Source: CAYQQJ01 sp964515945 (GTDB lineage: Bacteria > Pseudomonadota > Gammaproteobacteria > Pseudomonadales > Cellvibrionaceae). From it: DNA of 9,189 nucleotides. The stretch spans positions 1-9,189 of the forward strand of contig CAZEWY010000148.1 of the NCBI GenBank assembly GCA_964515945.1, in the 5' to 3' direction. Below the pieces are notes generated by a model. That model saw only the letters and a program-made list of their open reading frames with translations. It was not told the DNA's origin and searched no databases. The position numbers and the translations under genes are program-made. Positions 1 to 6,445 of this stretch are shown one piece after another. Positions within the stretch are counted from its first letter, which is position 1, and each line of letters opens with the position of its first letter.

Positions 1-61
1 ATTCTCCCCATATCTGGAACTAATGTTGGGGCAATTAGTAGAGATTAAAGGGAAAATCATT

Positions 62-355
62 ATGCCAACAGGTACAGTAAAGTGGTTTAACAACGCCAAG
101 GGCTTCGGGTTTATCTTGCCCGATGCGGGTGGAGACGATATTTTCGCCCACTACTCCTCTATAGAAATGGAAGGCTATCGGACGCTGAAAGCCGGGCAAC
201 CGGTCAGTTTTGAAGTCGCCCAGGGCGACAAAGGCCTGCATGCCACTCATATTCGTCCGGACGCATCACCGGCGACCGACGCGACCGCTTCCGGCAACGA
301 GGATAGCGCCACCTCCGAGGCAATTGATTTCACTGAGACCGAAAGCGCGCACTAG
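62..355 (+). CDS. cspD: CspD-like cold-shock domain protein
   Basis: Small single-stranded nucleic-acid-binding protein of 97 residues. The cold-shock domain fills residues 2-66. It has the aromatic RNP1 motif KGFGFI (13-18) and an RNP2 motif DIFAHYS (26-32), preceded by the family opening TGTVKWFNNAKGFGF. The stretch MEGYRTLKAGQ (36-46) is typical of CspD rather than CspA. E. coli CspD is a stationary-phase protein that binds single-stranded DNA and inhibits replication; the same role here is inferred. The C-terminal tail (67-97) is rich in Asp, Glu, Ser, Thr and Ala and extends beyond the 74-residue E. coli protein. The start is the ATG at 62, because AAAGGGA (47-53) lies just upstream and homology begins there. 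The open frame runs back to an ATG at 23, but that part does not resemble the family. In pseudomonads cspD sits next to icd, as here. Confidence 0.9.
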   Translation: MPTGTVKWFNNAKGFGFILPDAGGDDIFAHYSSIEMEGYRTLKAGQPVSFEVAQGDKGLHATHIRPDASPATDATASGNEDSATSEAIDFTETESAH

Positions 356-402
356 CTTCCACAGGCTCGGGTACCACAGAATCACCCGACTGTCTCCGAT
401 AT

Positions 403-442
403 AGAAAAGGCCTTTAATCCGTTGAGATTAAAGGCCTTTTCT
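403..442. terminator. Bidirectional intrinsic terminator between cspD and icd
   Basis: A perfect 17-bp inverted repeat (403-419 with 426-442) encloses a six-base loop CGTTGA (420-425). The stem has a GGCC core flanked by AAAA on the left and TTTT on the right. A transcript from either strand therefore gives a GC hairpin followed by a run of U. It lies 47 bases after the cspD stop and 50 bases after the icd stop, so it can serve both convergent genes. Confidence 0.92.
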
Positions 443-492
443 GTGTAGCTATTCCCATGTAACCAATCGCACCTCAAACGAGGCGCAGGCTC

Positions 493-1746
493 TTACATGT
501 GCTTGATCATCTCGTCGCCAAACTCCGAACAGGACTTCAGTTCCGCGTCGCTCATCAGACGCTCGAAATCGTAAGTCACGGTTTTCGCGCCTATGGCACC
601 TTCCATGCCCTTGATGATCAGATCCGCGGCTTCGTTCCAGCCCAGATGGCGCAGCATCATTTCCGCTGACAGAATCAGTGAACCGGGGTTGACCTTGTCC
701 TGACCGGCGTACTTGGGCGCCGTGCCGTGGGTTGCCTCGAACAGGGCCACCGCGTCGGACATGTTGGCGCCGGGCGCAATGCCGATACCGCCAACCTGGG
801 CTGCCAGAGCGTCGGACAGGTAATCACCATTGAGGTTGAGCGTGGCAATGACGCTGTACTCTTCGGGACGCAGCAGGATCTGTTGCAGCATGGCATCGGC
901 GATCACGTCCTTGACGATGATATCCTTACCGGTCTTGGGGTTCTTGAACTTGCACCAGGGGCCGCCATCGATCAGCTCCGCGCCAAATTCTTCCCGCGCC
1001 AGCTGGTAACCCCAATCGGCGAAAGCACCCTCGGTGAACTTCATGATGTTGCCCTTGTGAACCAGGGTCACGGAAGGCTGATTCTGGTCGATGGCATATT
1101 GCAGCGCTTTACGGACCAGACGCTTGGTGCCCTCTTCCGATACGGGCTTGATGCCAATACCACTGGTACCGGGGAAGCGGATCTTGGTTACGCCCATTTC
1201 GTCCTGCAGGAACTTGACGATCTTCTTGGCTTCGTCGGTACCCGCTTGCCATTCGATGCCGGCATAAATATCTTCCGAGTTCTCGCGGAATATGACCATA
1301 TCCACTTTGTTTGGCTCTTTAACCGGGCTGGGGACGCCGGTAAACCAGCGCACGGGGCGCTGACACACATAGAGGTCCATTTCCTGGCGAAGCGCCACGT
1401 TCAGGGAACGGAAGCCCTTGCCCACGGGGGTTGTCAGGGGGCCTTTGATGCCGACCACGTAGTCCTTGATGGCATCAAGAGTTTCGGCCGGGAACCAGTC
1501 GCCGCTGTACGTTTCCGCCGCCTTCTCGCCGCAGTAAACTTCCATCCAGGCAATGCTTTTCTCTGAACCATAGGCTTTTTCGATCGCGGCATCGGTCACT
1601 TTTTTCATGACGGGCGTAATGTCCACGCCTATGCCGTCACCCTCGATAAATGGAATGATCGGGTGGTTGGGAACGTTCAGGGAAAGGTCGCTGTTTACGG
1701 TGATTTTTTCACCTTTCGCGGGGACCTGGATGTGTTGATATCCCAT
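493..1746 (-). CDS. icd: NADP-dependent isocitrate dehydrogenase
   Basis: Cytosolic TCA-cycle enzyme that converts isocitrate and NADP+ to 2-oxoglutarate, CO2 and NADPH. It has 417 residues, against 416 in E. coli Icd, and aligns almost without gaps with a +1 offset. Substrate residues are in place: S114 and N116 in RSLNVALR, then R120, R130, R154, Y161 and K231. The metal-site aspartates are D284, D308 and D312. K345-Y346 in HGTAPKYAG, with Y392 and R396, is the NADP-specifying set. S114 matches the serine that AceK phosphorylates in E. coli. The start is the ATG at 1746, which has GGAG six bases upstream (1753-1756) and opens the family sequence. The frame stays open to an ATG at 1884, but the extra 46 residues do not look like any dehydrogenase part. 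It diverges from rluE, as in E. coli, and converges on cspD. Confidence 0.97.
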   Translation of the reverse strand: MGYQHIQVPAKGEKITVNSDLSLNVPNHPIIPFIEGDGIGVDITPVMKKVTDAAIEKAYGSEKSIAWMEVYCGEKAAETYSGDWFPAETLDAIKDYVVGIKGPLTTPVGKGFRSLNVALRQEMDLYVCQRPVRWFTGVPSPVKEPNKVDMVIFRENSEDIYAGIEWQAGTDEAKKIVKFLQDEMGVTKIRFPGTSGIGIKPVSEEGTKRLVRKALQYAIDQNQPSVTLVHKGNIMKFTEGAFADWGYQLAREEFGAELIDGGPWCKFKNPKTGKDIIVKDVIADAMLQQILLRPEEYSVIATLNLNGDYLSDALAAQVGGIGIAPGANMSDAVALFEATHGTAPKYAGQDKVNPGSLILSAEMMLRHLGWNEAADLIIKGMEGAIGAKTVTYDFERLMSDAELKSCSEFGDEMIKHM

Positions 1747-1752
1747 TGTAAA

Positions 1753-1756
1753 CTCC
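1753..1756 (-). promoter_or_regulatory. Ribosome binding site deciding the icd start
   Basis: The minus strand reads CGGAGTTTACA directly before ATG, a GGAG core with a six-base spacer. It selects the ATG at 1746 over the in-frame ATG at 1884, which has only a distant GAGG in front of it. Confidence 0.8.
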
Positions 1757-1780
1757 GTTGTTGGTTGCAAATGAAGAACG

Positions 1781-1853
1781 CATCTGTGCGGCAAATGGTC
1801 AAGCTGAAACTCTGCTACTGCAAACCATCCTGGATCAGCGGCCTGCACAGATG
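1781..1853 (-). other. Inverted repeat in the icd leader
   Basis: CATCTGTGC (1781-1789) followed by GGC is answered by GCC plus GCACAGATG (1845-1853). This gives a 9-bp perfect arm pair, extended by three more pairs after a single bulged base, around a span of about 50 bases. If transcription starts near 1972, both arms fall in the untranslated icd leader and could pair in the mRNA. It could equally be chance, since the loop is long. No known riboswitch or protein-binding pattern was recognised in it. Confidence 0.35.
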
Positions 1854-1978
1854 GACTGTTAAGAACGGCCTTGCCCGCGGGCATTCTCGAGACGCCTCAC
1901 TTGGAGAAACAGTCCCTGGAACATAAAGTCTGTAGAAAGTAGATGAAGCAAGGGCCGAGGGCATTTGAAGCGGGCGCG

Positions 1979-2007
1979 ATTATAGCAGCCTTTGCCAGGG
2001 AAGGTAA
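1979..2007 (-). promoter_or_regulatory. Putative icd promoter with extended -10
   Basis: On the minus strand TGCTATAAT (1987 down to 1979) is a perfect sigma-70 -10 hexamer with the TGn extension. A poor -35, TTACCT (2007 down to 2002), lies 17 bases upstream, as is common for extended -10 promoters. Transcription would start near 1972, giving a leader of roughly 225 bases before icd. The gap 1747-2051 holds no gene; this site, the leader repeat and the rluE promoter candidate are all I see in it. Confidence 0.55.
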
Positions 2008-2021
2008 GGCTGGCCTAAACT
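1992..2021 (+). promoter_or_regulatory. Putative rluE operon promoter
   Basis: TTGCCA (1992-1997, five of six matches to the -35 consensus) and TAAACT (2016-2021, four of six to the -10) are separated by 18 bases. They end about 30 bases before the rluE ATG, so the leader would be short. The site overlaps the proposed icd promoter on the other strand, so the two would compete for or share polymerase. Confidence 0.35.
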
Positions 2022-2051
2022 GCCCCACCGAACCCAGAACAACCCTATTCC

Positions 2052-2669
2052 ATGGCAAAACTCATCCTGTTCAACAAGCCCTGCAACGTACTGTGTCAGT
2101 TCACGGATGCGGAGGGTCGCGTCACGCTCAAGGATTTTCTGGCGACGCCGGAATGCCGGGACTGCTATGCGGCGGGACGCCTGGACCGGGATTCCGAGGG
2201 CCTGCTGTTGCTGACCGATGACGGGCAGTTACAGCAACAGATAGCTCACCCCCGCTTCAAGCTGCCCAAGACCTACTGGGTACAGGTGGAAGGCACGCCC
2301 TCGGAGCAGGCCTTATCACAGTTGCGCCGGGGAGTGTCACTGAAGGATGGTCTCACCCGCCCCGCGGAGGTCGAGCTAATGGAACCGCCGGAACTTTGGC
2401 CGCGGACGCCGCCAATCCGCTTTCGGGCCAATATCCGCACCAGTTGGTTACGCGTGACCATCACCGAAGGCCGCAATCGACAGGTAAGGCGTATGACCGC
2501 CGCCGTGGGGTTTCCCACACTGAGATTGGTGCGTGTCAGCATAGGTTCCTGGCAATTGGGCGATCTCGCGAGCGGCGCCTACCGCCTGGAACAGGTTCAC
2601 TCTACTGCCCCACGGCGGGAATCAACCCGGCCGCCGCGACGTCAGCACCGCAACCCACAGGACATCTGA
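2052..2669 (+). CDS. rluE: 23S rRNA pseudouridine synthase RluE
   Basis: RsuA/RluB/E/F-family pseudouridine synthase of 205 residues; E. coli RluE makes pseudouridine 2457 in helix 89 of 23S rRNA. The catalytic motif GRLDRDSEGLLLLTDDG spans residues 42-58, with D45 as the nucleophile. The opening LILFNKPCNVL (4-14), the segment KTYWVQVEG (73-81) and the RNA-contact motif EGRNRQVRRM (139-148) follow in family order. There is no room for an N-terminal S4 domain, which fits RluE and argues against RsuA, RluB and RluF. The last 20 or so residues form an Arg/Pro-rich basic tail outside the catalytic fold. The ATG at 2052 has no recognisable Shine-Dalgarno sequence, but homology starts within four residues of it. 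The gene heads the rightward operon and diverges from icd, as in E. coli. Confidence 0.92.
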   Translation: MAKLILFNKPCNVLCQFTDAEGRVTLKDFLATPECRDCYAAGRLDRDSEGLLLLTDDGQLQQQIAHPRFKLPKTYWVQVEGTPSEQALSQLRRGVSLKDGLTRPAEVELMEPPELWPRTPPIRFRANIRTSWLRVTITEGRNRQVRRMTAAVGFPTLRLVRVSIGSWQLGDLASGAYRLEQVHSTAPRRESTRPPRRQHRNPQDI

Positions 2670-2670
2670 T

Positions 2671-3126
2671 ATGACACCCGATCTCTGGCACCCTCACGTC
2701 ACCGTTGCCACGGTGGTAGCGCGTAATGACCGTTTTCTGCTGGTGCGCGAATTGGCGGACGGTATTGAGGTTTACAACCAGCCCGCCGGTCATCTTGAGC
2801 GCGATGAGACGCTAATCGAAGCCGCGATCAGGGAAACACGGGAGGAAACCGGCTGGCGGGTGGAGCCGCTCCATATACTGGGGCTCAGCCACTACACGTC
2901 GCCCCACAATGGCATCACCTATCTGCGTACGACTTTCGCGGCGACGCCGATTGAGGAAATCGCCGACGCACCCCTGGATGAAGGCATTCTTGAAGCTGTC
3001 TGGCTCTCCCTCGAGGATATCCGTGGCCTCGGCCGTCAGTTGCGCAGTCCCATGGTATTGGACGATATCGAACGTTTTTTGCGCGGGGACCATTTCCCGT
3101 TGGAGCTTATCCGGCAACACCGTTAA
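2671..3126 (+). CDS. nudJ: Nudix hydrolase NudJ
   Basis: Nudix-family pyrophosphohydrolase of 151 residues; E. coli NudJ has 153. The full Nudix box occupies residues 40-62: G40, E46, then R54-E55, E58-E59 and G61, with the metal-binding glutamates E55, E58 and E59 in REXREE. The opening PHVTVATVV (8-16) and the stretch VYNQPAGHLE (34-43) match the NudJ/YmfB group. Known activities in E. coli are release of phosphate from nucleoside di- and triphosphates and hydrolysis of the thiamin precursor hydroxymethylpyrimidine pyrophosphate. Which matters here is unknown. The ATG follows the rluE stop after one base, with AGGA (2659-2662) as ribosome binding site, so the two genes are surely co-transcribed. 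Confidence 0.92.
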   Translation: MTPDLWHPHVTVATVVARNDRFLLVRELADGIEVYNQPAGHLERDETLIEAAIRETREETGWRVEPLHILGLSHYTSPHNGITYLRTTFAATPIEEIADAPLDEGILEAVWLSLEDIRGLGRQLRSPMVLDDIERFLRGDHFPLELIRQHR

Positions 3127-3176
3127 ACTGTGCGCCCCACAGACTCCTGGATCCGTTGAATTTTTCTGGTTGGCTT

Positions 3177-4292
3177 ATGACTGACTCTCCAAAACCCCAT
3201 GTGATCGTCGGTATGTCCGGCGGCGTAGATTCTTCTGTCGCGGCCCTGCTGTTGCTGCAGCAGGGCTATCGGGTGGAAGGTCTGTTCATGAAAAACTGGG
3301 ACGAGGACGACGGCACCGAATACTGTACGGCGAAGGTGGATCTGGCCGACGCCCAGGCTGTGTGCGACACCCTCGGCATACATCTGCATACCGCCAACTT
3401 CGCCGCCGAGTACTGGGACAATGTCTTTGAACATTTTCTGGCGGAGTACAAGGCTGGCCGCACCCCCAATCCGGATATCCTCTGTAACCGGGAAATCAAG
3501 TTCAAGGTGTTTCTGGAATACGCCCGCATGCTCGGCGCCGATTTTATCGCCACAGGCCATTACGCCCAGACCCGTCAGCGCGACGGAGTCACCCAGCTTT
3601 GCAAGGGCCTGGATGCCAATAAAGACCAAAGCTACTTCCTGCATGCGGTTGGCCAGGAGGAGTTCGCCCAGACGCTGTTCCCCATAGGCGCGCTGGAAAA
3701 ACCCTACGTGCGGGAGCTGGCGGAAAAGCACAATCTGGTCACCCACGGCAAGAAGGACAGTACCGGCATCTGTTTTATCGGCGAGCGCCGCTTCAAGGAT
3801 TTTCTCGAGCAATATCTGCCGGCCCAGCCGGGCATCATCGAAAACGACAGCGGGGAAGTCATGGGTGAACATCATGGCCTGATGTATCACACCATAGGCC
3901 AGCGCCAGGGGCTCGGCATCGGCGGCGTTGCCGGCGCCGGCGAGGACCCCTGGTACGTGGCAGGCAAGGATCTGCAACGCAATGTGCTGCTGGTCGTGCA
4001 GGGCGCCAACCATCCACTGCTGTTCAGTCAGGGGTTGGAGGCCGGCCAAGTGCACTGGATCAACCCCATGCAGGCCCCCGATGAAATGCGCTGCACCGCC
4101 AAGACCCGCTACCGACAACCGGATCAGTGGTGCACCCTGCGTCAGACCGACGACAAGCTGCTGGTAGAATTTGATGAACCCCAGCGGGCCATAACACCCG
4201 GACAATCCGTGGTCTTCTACAACGGCAATATCTGCCTGGGCGGTGCCGTGATCGAAAAAGCTCTGGCGAACTCATCAACCCCAAAGGATTAA
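3177..4292 (+). CDS. mnmA: tRNA-specific 2-thiouridylase MnmA
   Basis: Adds sulfur to U34 of tRNA-Lys, tRNA-Glu and tRNA-Gln, using ATP and persulfide sulfur relayed from IscS through the Tus proteins. It has 371 residues, against 368 in E. coli. The ATP-binding PP-loop SGGVDSS is at 14-20. The catalytic pair is C103 (in PDILCNREIKFK) and C199 (in DSTGICFIGER). The C-terminal beta-barrel region contains GQRQGLGIGG (241-250) and ends with PGQSVVFYNGNICLGG (341-356). ATG 3177 was chosen because the product then begins a few residues before VIVGMSGG, as in the family. An in-frame TTG at 3156 would add seven residues. Neither has a good ribosome binding site, so the start is moderately certain. 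The 50-base gap after nudJ shows no terminator, and the stop is two bases from hflD. Confidence 0.96.
   Translation: MTDSPKPHVIVGMSGGVDSSVAALLLLQQGYRVEGLFMKNWDEDDGTEYCTAKVDLADAQAVCDTLGIHLHTANFAAEYWDNVFEHFLAEYKAGRTPNPDILCNREIKFKVFLEYARMLGADFIATGHYAQTRQRDGVTQLCKGLDANKDQSYFLHAVGQEEFAQTLFPIGALEKPYVRELAEKHNLVTHGKKDSTGICFIGERRFKDFLEQYLPAQPGIIENDSGEVMGEHHGLMYHTIGQRQGLGIGGVAGAGEDPWYVAGKDLQRNVLLVVQGANHPLLFSQGLEAGQVHWINPMQAPDEMRCTAKTRYRQPDQWCTLRQTDDKLLVEFDEPQRAITPGQSVVFYNGNICLGGAVIEKALANSSTPKD
4283..4288 (+). promoter_or_regulatory. Ribosome binding site for the hflD TTG start
   Basis: AAAGGA inside the last codons of mnmA lies six bases before TTG at 4295. No in-frame ATG exists nearby; the next ATG (near 4306) is in another frame. 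This supports a TTG initiation codon for hflD. Confidence 0.65.
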
Positions 4293-4294
4293 TC

Positions 4295-4945
4295 TTGGAA
4301 AAATCATGGAGAAATATCGCCATTGGCCTGGCGGGCGCTCTTCAGCCCGTTGCCATGGTGGAACAGCTCGCCAAAACCGGTTATCTAAATACGCGGGATT
4401 TTGAAACGGCGGTGCACAGCCTGTTTGAGCAGCGCCCCCCGTCGGCGGAGGCGGTTTTCGGAGGGCTCGCGAATCTCATCAAGGGACTTGAGGTACTCAT
4501 CAAGACCCTGGATGATCACCGCGACCCCGCGCACAGCGATATCCTTCGCTACTTTCTGGGCGTGGTTCACCTGCAGAAGAAGCTCAACAAACGCCGGGAC
4601 ATGTTGCATATTCTGGGCACTCGCCTGGAAAAAGCGGAACAACAGGCACAACATTTCGGCGAAACCCACGACAATGTGGTGGGCAATATTGCCGATATCT
4701 ACACCGATACCATCAGCACCTTTCAGTACCGCATACAGGTAACCGGCGAATATGATTACCTGCATCAAACCCGGGTCAGCAATCAGGTGCGCGTACTGCT
4801 GCTTGCCGCCATCCGCGCCGCCACCTTGTGGCGCCAGGCCGGAGGCAGCCGCTGGCAGTTGCTGTTTTCCCGCCGCAAGATCGCCAATGCCGCCGAGGAG
4901 CTTTTGAAAGAAGCGAAAAAACTGGAAATTTCAGGTGGTGGTTAA
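4295..4945 (+). CDS. hflD: HflD (YcfC) family protein
   Basis: Homologue of E. coli HflD, a peripheral inner-membrane protein that binds phage lambda CII and lowers lysogenization; its role for the host is not established. The product has 216 residues, against 213 in E. coli, and is almost all helical. Conserved stretches are IAIGLAGALQPVAMVEQLA (8-26), AVFGG (53-57), LGTRLEKAEQQAQHF (107-121), IADIYTDTIS (132-141), RIQVTG (146-151) and RVLLLAAIRAATLW (166-179). A further match is GGSRWQLLFSR (183-193). No signal peptide or clear transmembrane span is visible. Translation begins at TTG with AAAGGA upstream, only two bases after the mnmA stop, so it is probably translationally coupled to mnmA. 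The mnmA-hflD-purB order is the same as in E. coli. Confidence 0.9.
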   Translation: MEKSWRNIAIGLAGALQPVAMVEQLAKTGYLNTRDFETAVHSLFEQRPPSAEAVFGGLANLIKGLEVLIKTLDDHRDPAHSDILRYFLGVVHLQKKLNKRRDMLHILGTRLEKAEQQAQHFGETHDNVVGNIADIYTDTISTFQYRIQVTGEYDYLHQTRVSNQVRVLLLAAIRAATLWRQAGGSRWQLLFSRRKIANAAEELLKEAKKLEISGGG

Positions 4946-4970
4946 AGAACAAGGCCACTTCCGGTATGAT
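4942..4970 (+). promoter_or_regulatory. Putative purB promoter
   Basis: TTAAAG (4942-4947, weak -35) and TATGAT (4965-4970, five of six matches to the -10) are spaced by 17 bases, ahead of purB and overlapping the hflD stop. The -10 lies in the loop of a short inverted repeat, AAGGCC (4951-4956) with GGCCTT (4974-4979). No PurR-type operator was recognised. It would allow purB expression separate from the upstream genes. Confidence 0.4.
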
Positions 4971-5028
4971 TGCGGCCTTTCCTTTTCCACCCGCCACCCA
5001 TCAACCCAATGTGTTATTGGAACCCGCA

Positions 5029-6402
5029 ATGAATCTTTCAGCTCTTTCCGCCGTTTCTCCCATCGATGGCCGTTACGGCAACAAAACCGACGCACTACGT
5101 CCCGTCTTCAGCGAATACGGCCTTATCCGCAGCCGTGTCGAGGTGGAGGTGCGCTGGTTGCAGCGTCTGGCGGAACATCCGGGGATCAGCGAGATCGGGC
5201 CTTTTAGTGCCGAGACCAATGCGCAACTGAAAGCGCTTCTTGAGAACTTCGGCGAAGCCGAGGCACAGCGCATCAAGGATATCGAGAGCACCACCAATCA
5301 CGACGTCAAGGCGGTGGAATACTTCATCAAGGACAGCTTCAAGGGCAATGCCGAGCTGGAAGCGGTGAGTGAATTTGTCCACTTTGCCTGTACTTCGGAA
5401 GACATCAACAACCTGTCTCACGCGCTCATGCTCAAGGCTGGCCGGGATCAGGTGGTCATGCCACAGATGCAGGCCATCGTCGACGCCGTGGCTGAACTGG
5501 CCGACAAATACGCGGACGTGCCTATGCTATCCCGCACCCACGGTCAGACCGCCTCCCCCACTACTGTGGGCAAGGAACTGGCAAACGTGGTTGCACGCTT
5601 GCGCCGGCAGTTAGCCCAAATAGGGAAGGTCGAGTTACTTGGCAAGATCAACGGCGCCGTGGGCAACTACAATGCACACCTGTCCGCCTATCCCGACCTC
5701 GACTGGCAGGCCAATGCCGAAACATTCGTGACCAGCCTGGGGCTCACCTGGAACCCTTACACCACCCAAATTGAACCTCATGACTATATCGCCGAGCTCT
5801 TCGACGGCATGGCGCGCTTCAACACCATCCTGATCGATTTCAACCGGGATATCTGGGGCTATATCTCCCTGGGCTATTTCAAGCAAAAAACCGTGGCCGG
5901 CGAAGTGGGCTCCTCCACCATGCCCCACAAGGTCAACCCCATCGACTTCGAAAACTCTGAAGGCAACCTCGGCATCGCCAATGCCGTCTTTGGCCACTTG
6001 GCGGCGAAACTGCCGATTTCCCGCTGGCAGCGTGACCTGACGGATTCCACGGTACTGCGCAACATGGGTGTTGGTTTTGGCTACAGTCTGATTGCTTATG
6101 CCGCGGCCTTGAAGGGTATTGGCAAGCTGGAAATCAACCCCGCCGCCATAGCCGCGGATCTGGACAAGGCCTGGGAAGTCATGGCCGAACCCATACAGAC
6201 GGTCATGCGGCGTTACGGCATTGAAGAGCCCTACGAAAAGCTCAAGGCGCTTACCCGGGGGCAGACCATTACCCAGGCGGTGATGCAGGATTTTGTGCAA
6301 TCGCTGGATATTCCCCAGGATGCCAAAGAGCGCCTGCAAGCCATGACGCCCGCGACTTATCTGGGCAATGCCGCTGAGCAGGCAAAGAACATCAAATCTT
6401 GA
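5029..6402 (+). CDS. purB: Adenylosuccinate lyase
   Basis: Cytosolic purine enzyme acting twice. It splits SAICAR to AICAR and fumarate in the inosinate pathway, and adenylosuccinate to AMP and fumarate. It has 457 residues, against 456 in E. coli PurB. The N-terminal signature LSAVSPIDGRYG is at 6-17, TTNHDVKAVEYF at 88-99, and the catalytic histidine H171 lies in SRTHGQTASP. The fumarase/lyase superfamily signature GEVGSSTMPHKVNP (291-304) carries the catalytic serine S295. All key positions match the E. coli numbering. The start is ATG 5029, with GGA eight bases before it. The frame is open back to 4828 inside hflD, but that part is not lyase-like. It follows hflD after 83 bases and ends before a hairpin terminator. 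Confidence 0.97.
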   Translation: MNLSALSAVSPIDGRYGNKTDALRPVFSEYGLIRSRVEVEVRWLQRLAEHPGISEIGPFSAETNAQLKALLENFGEAEAQRIKDIESTTNHDVKAVEYFIKDSFKGNAELEAVSEFVHFACTSEDINNLSHALMLKAGRDQVVMPQMQAIVDAVAELADKYADVPMLSRTHGQTASPTTVGKELANVVARLRRQLAQIGKVELLGKINGAVGNYNAHLSAYPDLDWQANAETFVTSLGLTWNPYTTQIEPHDYIAELFDGMARFNTILIDFNRDIWGYISLGYFKQKTVAGEVGSSTMPHKVNPIDFENSEGNLGIANAVFGHLAAKLPISRWQRDLTDSTVLRNMGVGFGYSLIAYAAALKGIGKLEINPAAIAADLDKAWEVMAEPIQTVMRRYGIEEPYEKLKALTRGQTITQAVMQDFVQSLDIPQDAKERLQAMTPATYLGNAAEQAKNIKS

Positions 6403-6419
6403 CTTAAAGACACATACTA

Positions 6420-6444
6420 AAGCGGCTTCGTTCCCGGGCCGCTT
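6420..6444 (+). terminator. Probable purB terminator hairpin
   Basis: AAGCGGC (6420-6426) pairs with GCCGCTT (6438-6444) around an 11-base loop, starting 17 bases after the purB stop. The stem is GC-rich but is followed by CGGGG rather than a T run, because the fold-back element begins at 6446. It may be a weak terminator or one that has lost its T tract. Confidence 0.55.
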
Positions 6445-6445
6445 C

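Noticed and set aside
6..31. CCCCA / TGGGG inverted repeat in the cspD leader, suggestive of a cold-shock RNA structure.
   Set aside because: Only five pairs with a 16-base loop at the window edge; not enough to call a structure.
727..1566. Open frame of 279 codons on the plus strand across icd.
   Set aside because: It is antisense to intact icd, with no family resemblance and no ribosome binding site of note.
1943..2221. Small plus-strand frame starting in the icd-rluE gap and overlapping rluE.
   Set aside because: It runs into rluE in another frame, has no recognisable product, and its start lies where the promoters are expected.
3243..3266. Perfect 9-bp hairpin (GCCCTGCTG / CAGCAGGGC) early in mnmA.
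   Set aside because: It encodes the conserved Leu-Leu-Gln-Gln-Gly stretch. CTG and CAG codons are complementary, so the pairing is a likely by-product of the protein sequence.
3123..4205. Long open frame (360 codons) on the minus strand across mnmA.
   Set aside because: It lies wholly antisense to a full-length mnmA with all catalytic residues, and its translation shows no recognisable motif. Such shadows are expected in GC-rich coding DNA.
4828..5028. N-terminal extension of purB by 67 codons into hflD.
   Set aside because: The extension is the out-of-frame reading of hflD. The ATG at 5029 has a ribosome binding site and gives the usual family length.
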